The position numbers and the translations under genes are program-made. Under the pieces are notes generated by a model. It was not told where the DNA came from. It ran no database searches and was given only the letters and a program-made list of their open reading frames with translations. From NCBI GenBank assembly GCA_030272585.1, contig BSYQ01000003.1, positions 806,001 through 870,000 on the forward strand: DNA of 64,000 bases, in the 5' to 3' direction. This document shows positions 44,006 through 54,953 of the stretch, piece by piece; the stretch's first letter is position 1, and each line of letters begins with the position of its first letter. The DNA is from Bryopsis sp. KO-2023 (Eukaryota; Chlorophyta; Ulvophyceae; Bryopsidales; Bryopsidaceae).

Positions 44006-45087
44006 CGCGTGTGTGTGTTTTTTTACAGATTTTTTGCATAGTGTTTTTTTGCTTCTGTTTCGGGAGCTGTTGGCGGTTTGCTTTTTAAATGGTCTCCTTT
44101 CTTTCTTTTGCCGTTTTTTTTTTCTGTTTTTTTATGGATTTTAAGTATGTTTCATCTCGTTTTGCTCGAAAAATCTTTTTTTTTTTTTTTAATATAATCT
44201 GGTCTACACAAGGCAAGGTCATATCAGAGCTTGCAAAGACAATATGCGTCTGCAGTTGTGCCTTGGAATTTTATGTATTTTTTTTAGGGAGGTTGATGAT
44301 TGTGTATGCTCGAATTGTGTTGCTGACCATTAGTTTTTGTTTTTTTTGTAGTCTGGATATTCCAAAATCCCCGGACCTGTGTGGTTTGTTGTTGGGTTGT
44401 TGTATTCACAAGGGTGTTGTTGGAATGGAGGCTTTGCCTGCTCTCTGTGAACCAATCATGGGTGGCGAAGTCAGGCAAGTGGAGCCTTAGTCAAAACTCT
44501 TCTATTGTGTGGCTTTTTTTGGTGTTGATTAAGTTTGACCTTCGAAGGTTAAGCTTATTCAATTATTGATAAGAGAGAGAGAAAAAAAGACCAGACAAAA
44601 ATTCGATGAAGATTCTGCGGAAATCCTCCCCCCACCAATTTTTTCTTTATACTGATCGCATCTTTTTTTAATGTTCTTGCATCTTTTTTTATTTTGCATG
44701 GTTTAAAATATTTTGCATGTGCCCAAGGGATCCATCATGAAAACATCCGTATATAGATAGATATGTATACTAATTTTTTAGTTAATTTCTTAAATCCTTT
44801 TTAAAAAGCTGATAGTGGCTTTTCAAATGTGTTCAAGAAGAATTGATGAAATGAGTCTTACTCTCTTGGTGGTATTTTTTTGTTTTTTTTTCAGGCGGGC
44901 ATTCTCGGCAGCCGTTTTCCAAACGGTGCAGGAAAAAGGTGGAGGTGGGCTTTTGGAAAAATCGTGCAAAGCTGCGAATATCAAGGCTTCGTCGTTCCTC
45001 CAGCCCAAAGCTAACTGGGACCCCCCAGATTTACCCTCCGTGGAAGATTTCTTGAACAAAAAGGGCTTCGGAGTCGTACCTCTGTGA
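39418..45087 (+). CDS. EIF4G: Translation initiation factor eIF4G (eIFiso4G-like: MIF4G + MA3, no W2)
   Basis: eIF4G bridges eIF4E, eIF4A and eIF3 to load ribosomes on capped mRNA. Thirteen exons: 39418-39528, 39642-39728, 39861-39959, 40114-40248, 40449-40529, 41002-41304, 41677-41877, 42243-42501, 42775-42866, 43025-43098, 43652-43951, 44352-44474 and 44895-45087; 685 aa, all phases agree. Near residue 50, ELIRYSKDFLETL resembles the eIF4E-binding YxxxxL motif but has Glu after the Leu. The MIF4G domain spans exons 6-8 (NKLTPDNFDRL, MEPTFCALYASLC, LGNVRLIAELYKKGL, KFMIRDVLDMKANNW). The MA3 domain starts in exon 11 (LTLEDRKKRAESLYKEFVSS) and the protein ends soon after it, without a W2 domain, as in plants. 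The short N-terminus resembles eIFiso4G. Intron 12 uses a GC donor. Confidence 0.88.
43966..44017 (+). repeat. (CT)n(GT)n microsatellite in an eIF4G intron
   Basis: About fifteen CT units followed by GT units directly after the donor of intron 11. Confidence 0.85.
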
Positions 45088-47639
45088 TTTTTTTTTCTTC
45101 TTTTTTCTTTCGATTATTCTCCCCCACCCCTCTCCTCATTCCCCCTGCTGAAAAAAAAAGGAAAAAAAAAAGAAATGTCCATAAAAAAGCCACGAAATAC
45201 GAAATCAGCTTCTCACTTTAATTTACGCACCAATCATGAATTTTGGCAACGGAAAAAAAACCTAAAACCCGAAGAGAACAAAAATGGAAAAAAAGAGGAT
45301 GGAAAAAAAGGCAAGTTTTGTTGTTTTTTTGGAAAGAGAGAGGAACAGAAATGGAAGGGCCAAAGAAACACGAAAAGAGGGAATGGGGGAAATTTGGAGC
45401 TGTTGCAGGATTTGCAGGGTGGCCAAGTCGGTTGGTAAATTTGTTTTTTTTAATGACAATTTGGTGGGTTTAAAAATTTGATTGATTGCCTCTCTCTCGC
45501 TCTCTCCGTTTGTTTTGCTTTTCCTTTAATGTTTATGTTTTTTTTGTGTTTTGATTTTGGTTTTGATGGGTGGTTGTGGTGTTGAAAAAATTGAAGAGAG
45601 GGGAAAAAGGGGAACAGTGCGTTTTGGGTATAAAAAAAAAGGGGGTGTTCAAATTAGAGAGAAAAAAGAGTGATGCACTCATAGTTTTGTCGGTCCAATA
45701 TCTGATTTCTTCTTCTTTGACAAGGATTGTGTGTAACTACATTGCATGAGAGGATTTAAACAAAAGCGAAAAAAGTGGTGTGGGGGGGGGGGACCTTGTT
45801 GGATGTGGAGCAGTCATATTTGGGATTTAGGGATGGAGATTTTGGGATTTTGTGGGGGTATGGGGTTTCTGAGAAATCAGGATAATTTTGGGGGGTGTTT
45901 TTCTCGAAGATTGAACAAAAGCAGAAATTGATAGCATGAAAAGGCCACAGTGCAAGAAACTACGTAACCAAAACGTGATTTGTTGAAAAAACAAAAAGGG
46001 GGTGGCTGGAGGGAGAAGAGGGGGGGGTGGGGGGGTTGACCCGAAAAACTCCCAAACTGAGAAGAAAGACTATCTGGTGTGTGTGTGTGTTTTGTTGTGT
46101 TTGTTTTATTGTGCCTCCCTTGTTTTTCCTCTTGATGGAATTTGCTTCTTGCTTGGGATGAGGAAAATGGATAAGGAAATGGTTTTTTTTAAAGAAAAAG
46201 CGATGCATTGAAATACTCATTTTGTTGAATTGGTTTTGTTGCGTTATTTCATCCTCTCATGGAGTTGCCCGCAGAGAAAAGCAAGGCTTTTTCTCAATCG
46301 AAGGGGGTGGGGGTGGGGGAAATTATCGGGTAGGAATTTATCCACCAATTAAGGCGCTCTGGACATTTTTTTTCTTTTTTTTGGGGGGGGGTAGGGGGGC
46401 TGAGGGTGCACAGGTATTTGATTACCTCTTCAAGTTGATGAAACAGGGGTAAGAAAAACAGGGGGGGGGGGGAAGAGTTTGGGGGTTCTTGAATTGAGGG
46501 TATGGGGGAAATGGGATACATATTTCATGGGGAGGGTCCCTGCTTTTATCTTATTTTATCTGTTTACACCAGCAACAGGGCCAAAAATTTGTTTTTTTCT
46601 ATGGACGAGAAAAAGAGAGGAAGGGGAAAAAAGAATTGTTGCGAGAAAAAATATCATTGAAAGGTACTGTGTGGAATCTGTGAAGGCTGGAAATGAACAA
46701 TCACCATTAAGACAGAAGTGAGCAGGGAAATACTTATTCACCTCCTGGAGAATATATACATAAGTGGCCACATTCACTTGGGATCAAGGGGCAAAGGGGT
46801 TTCGTGGTTAGGTTGGGTGATTTTGGGTGGCTTATGCCAGCTTATCTGCATGTGAAGCTGGGCATAATCTGCATGTGGTGTCAACTTGAGTGCTGGTTAT
46901 AATGGGAATGGATGTGCTGTCCCAGCTAATCATTGACGATGAGTGGTTATTTTAAGGTGCCTTGAACAGAGTCAACTGTCCCTAATTCTGGCAGCAAACC
47001 CCCCACAGTAGACAGCAGTGAACCCAAAAGTGTAACAAGGAGTCTTCCACCATTTTTGGCAAAAGGCAGCCAGTCAGTGCTGTGCAATGTGTAGCTATTT
47101 TCCATCCCCAAACTTTTCACCACATGTGAATTTGATCTGTCAACAGCTGCCTTCACAGTTGATCATGGATAGACATGGGAGTGGTTCAAAACCTCGAAAC
47201 TCCTTCAAGTGTATTTCCTGGAGCACACTCGTAATTCAAGACTTTCACCACCACTGGCATGTCAGTGTTCCTGAGCCCAGGCAACTCACACTCTTCCCTT
47301 GCAGGACTCCATCCTCCTGGAGTCAAGCTGGGGCAGGATAACCTCAAACAGATGCTCGAGATCTGTGCACAGCTGACGACACCTTTCATGTGGGATGTTT
47401 ATATCATGCCTGGACGGGATGGAGGGCGCAATTTTCTGTGGAGAGTGTAAAAAGAGTTAAACACTCTTTGAAAGTCGGGCTAAGGCCCTAAAGTCCGCAA
47501 AGGCAGTGAACACAAACGTGTTGGAACAACAGGTGTCTTACAAGATTCTACAGAACATACTCCCACTCACAAACAAATACCTGTGCCCCCTGACTGGCCC
47601 GTTAACCCATGAAAACATGTTTCCTTTCACAGAGAGCGT
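45088..47639. other. Intergenic low-complexity region
   Basis: Purine-rich and G/T-rich simple sequence with several G8-G12 runs (for example around 45780, 46020, 46382 and 46461). No supported gene. Confidence 0.55.
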
Positions 47640-47887
47640 AATTTTCTGCTGAAGGTCTGGCTGTTGACATGTTTCAGCCTCTTCAACCAGTATCAAAGTT
47701 TTTGCAACGGTTGCATTGTGCTGAATGAATGAATGAAAGGAAAAGGAATGCGGGCTTTGGTGAAAGACACGGTCCTAATGAGAACTGGACGAGAAATCCT
47801 CCTGACCTGGAATCCAATGGACAAGATTACACAACGGATTTACCAAGACACCACCGCCTGTGTATCACAGTAAAGAAAATGACAGAT

Positions 47888-50800
47888 TCACACTTTCGTT
47901 TTCTCGGGATCAGCATACAATGCCCCATTCTTTCTCAGATAATCGCTGAGATCGGCCAAAAACTTCATGTCCTCCTCAGGGAGAGCTTCCGGAATCTTGG
48001 GGTCTCTCTTGCCAACCCCTCTAAGCAAATCATTGAACCAACCCTTAGCATTTGTCTCCTCCACCTGGGACGGCACCCCAGCTTCCTTGTAGCTGAATTG
48101 AAAGGCCCTCCTTAAATCTCCTGGGGAGGCTGAAATGGGGGCATCCAGGTGGCAAGGTATGATTTGGCGATATTCCCAGTCTGACTCGATGCTCTCTATC
48201 CATGAGATCACTGATTTCGGGATGGAGCCATACACAAGGGTTTGCATTATGGGCAGGCCACTTTATTTCGGGCATTTTACAATTTTTTGGGCACATGCGC
48301 CCAAAATAAGGTTTGCGGCCGCGCCCAAAATTAATTTCAATTTTTTTGCAGATGTAATCTAATAATACGATCAAAACTGTCACATCTGAGTTGGATGCGG
48401 CCATCTCAGGACGGATTTTCACTTCAGCATTTTTTGTGTGTGTGCATTCTTTGTTAGTACCTTAGATAAGGTAATTCTTGCCTTAAACTGATTTTTGTTA
48501 GAAAAATTTGTAAAAATTTGTGATGGAAAAACTAAAGCACTGCAAAAGATGAGCGCACGCAGAAATTGCACCAATGCACACACACACAAAAATATGATTA
48601 TATGCGTAGAATGTGTAGAATTCCCAACGAAAGCAAAGAAGCTCCCTATTGTGTTGTGAAATTAGCACAGGCAGGTGGGGTGGAGAACCCCTTTCGCTGT
48701 TCTTGGTTGTTGCCTTCAACCGGTTTTGACAGAACGGGTAGTTTTAGTCAAATACGTCACATATCGGCGGCTAATTGGGATTGATTTTCAGGGACAGGCT
48801 GTGGGCGTTGAATAAACGGGCTTTTGTGTTTCTATCCATCGATCCAATAGTGTCTGCAAGCTTGTAGACACCATAAGCTTCAGCTTGCTTTCAGATTTTT
48901 TGTGTCGACAACAGTTGCTGATTTGTTTTCAACACATTTCTTGTGCATTACTTGTGCAATGCTTTTTTTTTCTGCGAACGCCTAATTTTTTCCTTGGACT
49001 AACTTTTGCAATCTGATTGGATGGCAAAAATTAGTCCATGCACAAAACAAAATTCACGCAATACTTAATACGCACACAAAATTACACTAGATACAATATA
49101 TGTTGTGCTGAGATAATACTATTGACTTAATTTGATGAAGAAAAAGATCCCACAATATAAGCCCAAAATAAGGTTTGGGCTGAGGCCCAAAATAAGCTAT
49201 TTTTGGTATTTCGGGCGTGTGCCCGAAATAAAGTGGCCTGATTATGGGAGAAACAATCAGTTTTCCAACCACAGCTTCGAACGATTGCTCTGGGTTTAGG
49301 AGGTCGCTGGACTTGACGTACAGCACTCTTAGCACGTTCCTCATCCATCCTAGAAAAATCAAACCAATAGAAGCATAAGATTGAGCTAAAATCAGGGTTG
49401 TACAATCGGGCAGTACGAGGGATGATGGGGCACCTTATGCAACACGTATTACACCGATTGGATCTGGACTTGGGGGTGAAAATGAGGTTTCTGTCCACTG
49501 TAAGAATGATACATATGGGGGGTGTTCGATCTTTGACATTGAAAGATGAGTCAGCCTGGAAGATATCGACAGTTATATCCACAGTCGAGAGAGCCCACCT
49601 TTTCTTCTTGCTTCTGGTGAGTCAGGTGGCCTAACACCTTTCTTTGATGGTTTGCTGTCTGGGAGGAATTCAGCATCATCCGCTTGATCCAGGAGATTTT
49701 CCACTGGCACCACGTCCGGAGCCATTTCACCAACACAAACCACGGCATCCGTAAGGAGCAGAGTTCCGGTAGACTTGTGGAAAAAAGCACATTCGACAAT
49801 GGATCCAAGCCCTGGAACACCAAGTCAATGTTCATGATCCCAAACAGCCCAGATGTTGAAATTCTGTGAATCTCCTAACTACAATGGGTCGAGTTGGTTG
49901 GCCATCCTCAACACAATCGTGTGAATGGATGGTTTCAGAAAATCGGTTTTCGAAGGGCCATCCACAAGGCCAGCCAAATCCAGAGTGGAAATCAGCCATT
50001 TCAGTATAAGCTGAGTACATTTCATGGGATTAACTGTTCGACACTGACAAAGGTAGACTATTTGAGACTCCCTGATGAAGCCAGTGCACAATTCAAGATT
50101 TTGGGTCAGCCTCATTGGCATATTCGTGTGGAAACAACTTGATGTTGAAAAAACAATGTCCATACCTACAGGTGGTGGTGTGAACAGTTTCTGCTCAATT
50201 TCATCAGCCCAGGGGACCTCCGAATCCATATCTTTCAGCACCCCTTGAGGAAAAATCCCAAAGAACTGCAAGGGTAAATTGATCGGCCAACTCCACTGCT
50301 TTGGAGCTACATACACCTTCGCTTCAGGGAATTTCCGAGAAAACGGGCCCACAAATATCTTATGTTCATACGCATATGTTGCCAGGATGATATGCTCCAC
50401 GGGTGCATTCAGTTCTTGGATCAGCCTTACACACTCTTTCGTTGGAGCGATGGGGGCATGCACCCACAACCCCCCCGATTCCAGCTTGATCACAGTCATT
50501 CTCACATTGGTGGTAGTCACCTCGAAGCCTTGAGGTTGTTCAAATGTCCATATGCGATCGGGTTCCACCTTAAGCCACACTGTTCAAGAATGAAACCACT
50601 GCTCCCTGACAAATAATAAATTAATTAATAATTAATAAATAATTTACCCTTCAAGCACAACTGTTGTACATCCACCCCACAACCGATTCGACGTTCAACA
50701 AGAAAAAAAACGTAAACGTGATCTTCAAGTTGGTTAAAATCCTTAATGCCATAAGGTCGACTCATCAGAATGGAACACTTGTTGGCACTTGGGATTGCTA

Positions 50801-51118
50801 GGAGTTCAACATGCAAAGGCTAGGATCGTTCCTGAAGCATGCCCAGCCAAATCACACCTCGTAGCGAATCGTCTCACGCTCGAAAAGCGGGGCCAATGGA
50901 AATGGGAATCCAGTAAGGTTGAGGTAGAACCGGTCGCTGTTGGACTTCACCGCGTTATCCGCGACATCTTTCGAAGTAGCGAACGTAACGCTCTTGGAAT
51001 GCAGGCGACCGGGGCGGCGGCGGCGACGCAGATGTCGCGATCCCGCAGGAACGGGTCGACCAGTACGGGTCGACCTGGGGCGTTTGTGGGAAAAGTTTCG
51101 CGACATCAGCGACGCCAT
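47888..51118 (-). CDS. DUF4336 plastid-type protein, coding exon interrupted by a hAT-like element
   Basis: DUF4336 proteins occur in cyanobacteria and plastid-bearing eukaryotes and look like divergent metallo-beta-lactamase-fold proteins of unknown function. Minus-strand exons: 51118-50858, 50568-50166, 49811-49599, 49349-49241 and, beyond the insertion, 48245-47888; with insertion plus one target copy left out the gene is exactly 447 codons plus stop. Exon 1 is an Arg/Ser-rich transit-peptide-like leader, then FYLNLTGFPFPLAPLFERET. Core motifs: TTNVRMTVIKLESGGLWVHA, YEHKIFVGPFSRKFPEA, PKQWSWPINLPL, CAFFHKSTGTLLLTDAVV and DWEYRQIIPCHLDAPI. The 987-bp insertion shifts the frame and adds stops, so this allele probably makes a truncated protein. 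The intact frame otherwise argues that the insertion is young. A LINE ends about 20 bp upstream of the start codon. A second, earlier in-frame ATG (51151) is created by that LINE tail. Confidence 0.82.
48254..49240. mobile_element. hAT-like non-autonomous DNA transposon (987 bp)
   Basis: Ends are a perfect 20-bp terminal inverted repeat, CAGGCCACTTTATTTCGGGC on the left and its complement on the right. It is flanked by a perfect 8-bp duplication ATTATGGG (48246-48253 and 49241-49248). Eight-bp duplications with CA-G-beginning ends are typical of hAT elements. Inside both ends a subterminal motif GCCCAAAATAAGG recurs two or more times, as expected of transposase-binding repeats. No transposase frame is present. 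It is inserted in the last coding exon of the DUF4336 gene. Confidence 0.92.
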
Positions 51119-51256
51119 GAATGTCTCGCAAGCCGAAACATAACATAACATAATTACACGCGAAGAAGCCACCCAGCTTCTATTGCGGAAAAATGTACAC
51201 CAATGTGAACAGACAAATGTTTGGAACCAAAAAACAAAAACACAGAGCATCAGGCA

Positions 51257-51676
51257 CTAACTGCCAGTAGACCCAAAACTACCCGAACCACGATCCGTAA
51301 GGGACAAAGAATCTGCAATAATTACTTGAGGAGTAACAATTTTTTCCAAAAGTAATTGAACCACCCTATCACCCGCTTTAATGTAAAAATCTTCAGAGGA
51401 GAAGTTAAAAAGAACCGCAATCAAAGAACCCCTATAGTCACTGTCAATAACCCCAGCACCCAGAAATAACTTGAACCTGGCACAGAGACCCGAACGAATT
51501 TCCAACCGACCATAATAACCTTGAGGGATTTCAACCGCCACACCCATATCAACCAGACCGTTATTCCAAGCTGGAATAACATAATCCTGGGGCGAATAAA
51601 GGTCATAGCCCGCCGAACCCAAGGAAGCCCGAGTCGGAACTCTAGCAGCATCATGTTTAAGAAGAACCCGCAGCAT
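51257..51676 (-). CDS. dut: dUTPase encoded as third ORF of the LINE
   Basis: 139 aa. dUTPase hydrolyses dUTP to dUMP and pyrophosphate, keeping uracil out of DNA. All five trimeric-dUTPase motifs are visible: SLGSAGYDLYS (1), GRLEIRSGLC (2), GAGVIDSDYRG with the catalytic Asp and Tyr (3), GDRVVQLLLEKI (4) and RGSGSFGSTG (5). The length fits the family. Its ATG overlaps the last 20 nt of ORF2 in another frame, so the two are physically coupled and translation by reinitiation is likely. It is not a neighbouring host gene by position, since it lies between ORF2 and the element's 3' tail. Confidence 0.9.
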   Translation of the reverse strand: MLRVLLKHDAARVPTRASLGSAGYDLYSPQDYVIPAWNNGLVDMGVAVEIPQGYYGRLEIRSGLCARFKLFLGAGVIDSDYRGSLIAVLFNFSSEDFYIKAGDRVVQLLLEKIVTPQVIIADSLSLTDRGSGSFGSTGS

Positions 51677-54600
51677 TGTTCTCCCGAATACACAAGACAA
51701 CCCTCCGTAAGAGGAAAAAATCCTTCAACATACGTGCAACCTTAATCTGATCAACCCTATTGAAGAGAAAGAAAAGATTGCGACAACGGAAAAACTCGGA
51801 CCAGCGAATACGCAAAAAATTATATGCCGGACACACATAAAGAAAATGGAACTCATCCTCCACTACCCCAAAACCACATACCCTGCAGAATCGTAATTCC
51901 CGCACCACAAGAGGATGTTGTAACCGACCCGAATCTACCTGAAGACCATGAACCCCCGCCCGAAAGGCACAATAAATTTTTCGCAGAGAACTTGTCGAAA
52001 GGACAGAAAGGCAATCCAAGAATCGAATATTCCGTTTGATTTGACTAAAAAAATATCGAACATGGGACTTCTCCGACGAAAAAGTCAACCTCGAAAAATG
52101 ATTCTTAAAATTAGAAGACCACAGCCTAATATCAATAATGCTCTTTCCAGAAAAAGAAATTAAGTGCTCTTTCACCAAAGACTCAACCCTGACCACCCAA
52201 GACGAACCACACCTATGTTCATCCAAAAGACTATTAAAAATAGCCTTAGATGGATGTTCCTCAGGAAGAGAAAAAAGTTTATTCCAGAATCTAAAAATTA
52301 GACGCCTAAAAAAAAACTCTAAAGGGTAAGTCCCCATATCCGCATATAACACCTCCGTGGGAGCACGCCGAGGCAAATTTAAACAAAACCGTAAAAAAGC
52401 CAAATGAGACCGCTCGAGCGAATCCCTCTGTCCTTTAGTCAAAAACAAATACCAAATAGCACTCCCAAAATTTATTGAACCAAAAACGAATTGTTTAAAC
52501 AAATTATATTTAACCCGAGGATCTTCAATTTTATGTTTCGACAAATGACTATAAAGCAATCCAAGAGAAGAAGACATTTTACGACCAATATGTTGAAAGT
52601 GCGGTAAGAAAATGTTTGACCCAGTACCAAAGAAAACCCCTAAATAGCGAAAAGTTTTAGTAGCCGTTATAAAAGAATCACCAATCTGTACTCCATGAAC
52701 ATTAGGAAAGTTAATCACCACCACACCCCTTTTCGAAACGTTCTCAGCAATCCCCCAACTAGCAGAACAACCCGCTAAAGCGTCATTAAGACAATTCAAA
52801 TCTTCCGTATACTGAATCGGAATCATAGTATCATCAGCAAACGCTAACGCCGGAATACATACATTATCAAAAGAAATAGGTCTAATCCCAGAATGTTCAA
52901 TAGCACGAATCAAATTATCATGATAAGCCTTATATAATTCCGGACTAAGAGGACAACCCTGACGTACCCCTCTACCTTGAATAAAATTATTCGAAACACC
53001 AGAAGTACATCGAACTCGAGATATAGCATTCGCATAAATAAAAGCCAAAACCTTCAAAATCTTGTCTGGCACCCCAGTCCTTGCTAACTCAAAAAAGAGA
53101 TGGGGATGAGAAACTCGATCAAAGGCTTTTAATAAATCTAAGAAGATTAAAATTAACCCCTTCTTAGATTTTTTTGACAGAAAAATAAGAGCCCAAACCG
53201 AGAAAACAAAAAATTCCGGTAAGCAAAATTTACCAAAACCCCCTTGACAAACATGTCTAATCGTAGAAAAGGGATCTTGGACACGATTCAAAAGTACATA
53301 AGCAAAAAGCTTGTATATATGAGGACTAATAGTCAACGGCCTAAAACTGGAGGGATCAAGGCGACTACCTTTGCCTTTATAGACTGGAACAAGTTCCCCT
53401 AATAACCAGGAAAATGGAACTGCTTCCTCTTGTAAACATCTAGAAAAAAGGGTAGATAGTACTTCACACCAAGCTAATCTCAGAGGCTCGCAATCATTTC
53501 TAAAGAGAGTAGATGGCCAAAGATCATGACCGGAAGCCCGACCATGTTTTAACTTCAAAATAGCACTATTAATCTCCTCAATCTCAACTGGCCTAGACAA
53601 AGAAACTAATTGAGAAGGGGACATAACCACATCAGGAGGAAAAAACCCAGTAGAATCGGTTCGAAAATCCCTCAAATCACTCATAGGACTAAAAAAAGTT
53701 TTATAATATTGCTCCCACTCAAGTAAGGAAATACAGTTTCTCTCACAACCAGAGCGATTTCGGGGATAAAAAAGGCGGAAAAAACGTTTGGGGTCCTCAT
53801 AGTATAATGAGGTCATCCTTTTACCTTGAGAGGAAGAATACGCTTTCCTCTTAGTCCGCAGCAACGAATAAAACCGATTACGCAAAACCCGTGCATAATC
53901 TGATCCACCATTAGTTCTGCAAGCACGACGGTAGACTTGGCGTGCATGATAACAGTCCCTATCAAACCAAGGTTGGCATCGAGAAGATTTCTGGGAGCCC
54001 CATGTCAGTAAACTATCCACATGAGTCTTAAGAGCCAAAAAAGCCTCGTCAACTGTAGACGACTCCCGAATAGCTTGCAAAATGAGTGGCAATTTAACCG
54101 AAAAACCTTCCCAAAACCTATCAGGACTATCCTTAGACCAAATCACTCGCCGCGGGGGCTGTACACAACCACCCACAGCATCAATCAACCACCGTAAAGA
54201 AATCCACTTGTGGTCAGAAACAGACCATTCATCGGCAACCCGTAAAACTGGAGAAAACTCCCAAAAATTCTGAGACCCAATAAAGAAATCTAAAACTGAA
54301 ATCGACCCAGAGGATTGAGAACAGAACGTACACTCCCCCAATAAATCACCTGCTATTCGGCCATTCATAACTCGAAGGCCAGTTAACATACATGTCTCAC
54401 ATAAATGTCTCCCATTGATATTATGTCCATGAGGGTCTAAGGAGCCTCGACAAGCAAAAGCTCCTTCAGGTTCTCCATCAAACAAATCCCCCAATCGAGC
54501 ATTGAAATCTCCAAACACCAGCACAGAACCATTAACCTGAAGAGAAAAAGTAGTAATCGAGGCACGTAGCCGATCCCACAAACTAACATCATAATAAGAC

Positions 54601-54953
54601 GAAGAGGAATGGGGTATGTAAACAACCCCCAGAAAAAAAACCCGAGCCCCTATTGAAACCTTGACCCAAATAACAAAACCCTGGATATTATGATCCTCCA
54701 AAATTTCATAAGAGAACCATTTAGAATTTTTCACCAAAAGGCCAACACCCCCACTACGGCGATGCTCCGAGATTCTATGAGAAAAGTGAAAAGAGTACCC
54801 CTGTAAAGAAGTTAATAATTCCCAGTCCCCCAACTCACAGAAACCAATAAAGTCAAAACCCGAAATAGCGTGAGTAACCTCATCAAATTTTGAATCATCC
54901 AAGCTCTGCAAATTCCAAAAAAACACGCCTAAAGAAGCTGGGTGGCGTAACCC
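51657..54953 (-). CDS. LINE ORF2: endonuclease and reverse transcriptase
   Basis: About 1098 codons in the same frame as ORF1, immediately after its UAG. The AP-endonuclease domain begins right after the stop (FFWNLQSLDD; FCELGDW; FGDFNARLGD; SVSDHKWISL carrying the SDH end motif). The reverse transcriptase follows (YKGKGSRLDPSSFRPLTISP, GVRQGCPLSPELY, catalytic FADDTM). Near the C-terminus is a CCHC zinc motif (CRVCGFGVVEDEFHFLYVC) as in many L1-like LINEs. No ATG lies between the ORF1 stop and the endonuclease core, so ORF2 must be reached by readthrough, reinitiation at a non-AUG codon or a similar route. All catalytic motifs look intact. Confidence 0.9.
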   Translation of the reverse strand, partial: GLRHPASLGVFFWNLQSLDDSKFDEVTHAISGFDFIGFCELGDWELLTSLQGYSFHFSHRISEHRRSGGVGLLVKNSKWFSYEILEDHNIQGFVIWVKVSIGARVFFLGVVYIPHSSSSYYDVSLWDRLRASITTFSLQVNGSVLVFGDFNARLGDLFDGEPEGAFACRGSLDPHGHNINGRHLCETCMLTGLRVMNGRIAGDLLGECTFCSQSSGSISVLDFFIGSQNFWEFSPVLRVADEWSVSDHKWISLRWLIDAVGGCVQPPRRVIWSKDSPDRFWEGFSVKLPLILQAIRESSTVDEAFLALKTHVDSLLTWGSQKSSRCQPWFDRDCYHARQVYRRACRTNGGSDYARVLRNRFYSLLRTKRKAYSSSQGKRMTSLYYEDPKRFFRLFYPRNRSGCERNCISLLEWEQYYKTFFSPMSDLRDFRTDSTGFFPPDVVMSPSQLVSLSRPVEIEEINSAILKLKHGRASGHDLWPSTLFRNDCEPLRLAWCEVLSTLFSRCLQEEAVPFSWLLGELVPVYKGKGSRLDPSSFRPLTISPHIYKLFAYVLLNRVQDPFSTIRHVCQGGFGKFCLPEFFVFSVWALIFLSKKSKKGLILIFLDLLKAFDRVSHPHLFFELARTGVPDKILKVLAFIYANAISRVRCTSGVSNNFIQGRGVRQGCPLSPELYKAYHDNLIRAIEHSGIRPISFDNVCIPALAFADDTMIPIQYTEDLNCLNDALAGCSASWGIAENVSKRGVVVINFPNVHGVQIGDSFITATKTFRYLGVFFGTGSNIFLPHFQHIGRKMSSSLGLLYSHLSKHKIEDPRVKYNLFKQFVFGSINFGSAIWYLFLTKGQRDSLERSHLAFLRFCLNLPRRAPTEVLYADMGTYPLEFFFRRLIFRFWNKLFSLPEEHPSKAIFNSLLDEHRCGSSWVVRVESLVKEHLISFSGKSIIDIRLWSSNFKNHFSRLTFSSEKSHVRYFFSQIKRNIRFLDCLSVLSTSSLRKIYCAFRAGVHGLQVDSGRLQHPLVVRELRFCRVCGFGVVEDEFHFLYVCPAYNFLRIRWSEFFRCRNLFFLFNRVDQIKVARMLKDFFLLRRVVLCIRENNAAGSS

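Noticed and set aside
48254..49240. Insertion as an introner (newly created intron)
   Set aside because: No GT donor or AG acceptor is available at the element ends or in the duplicated target bases that would restore the frame.
49353..49582. Possible extra DUF4336 exon between exons 3 and 4
   Set aside because: Phases join directly across 49598-49350, giving RRKGWMRNV as expected of the family; the intervening frames contain stops.
50625..50816. Possible extra exon inside DUF4336 intron 1
   Set aside because: The flanking exons already join in phase and reproduce the family order (RYE to VEPDRIW); an added exon would break it.
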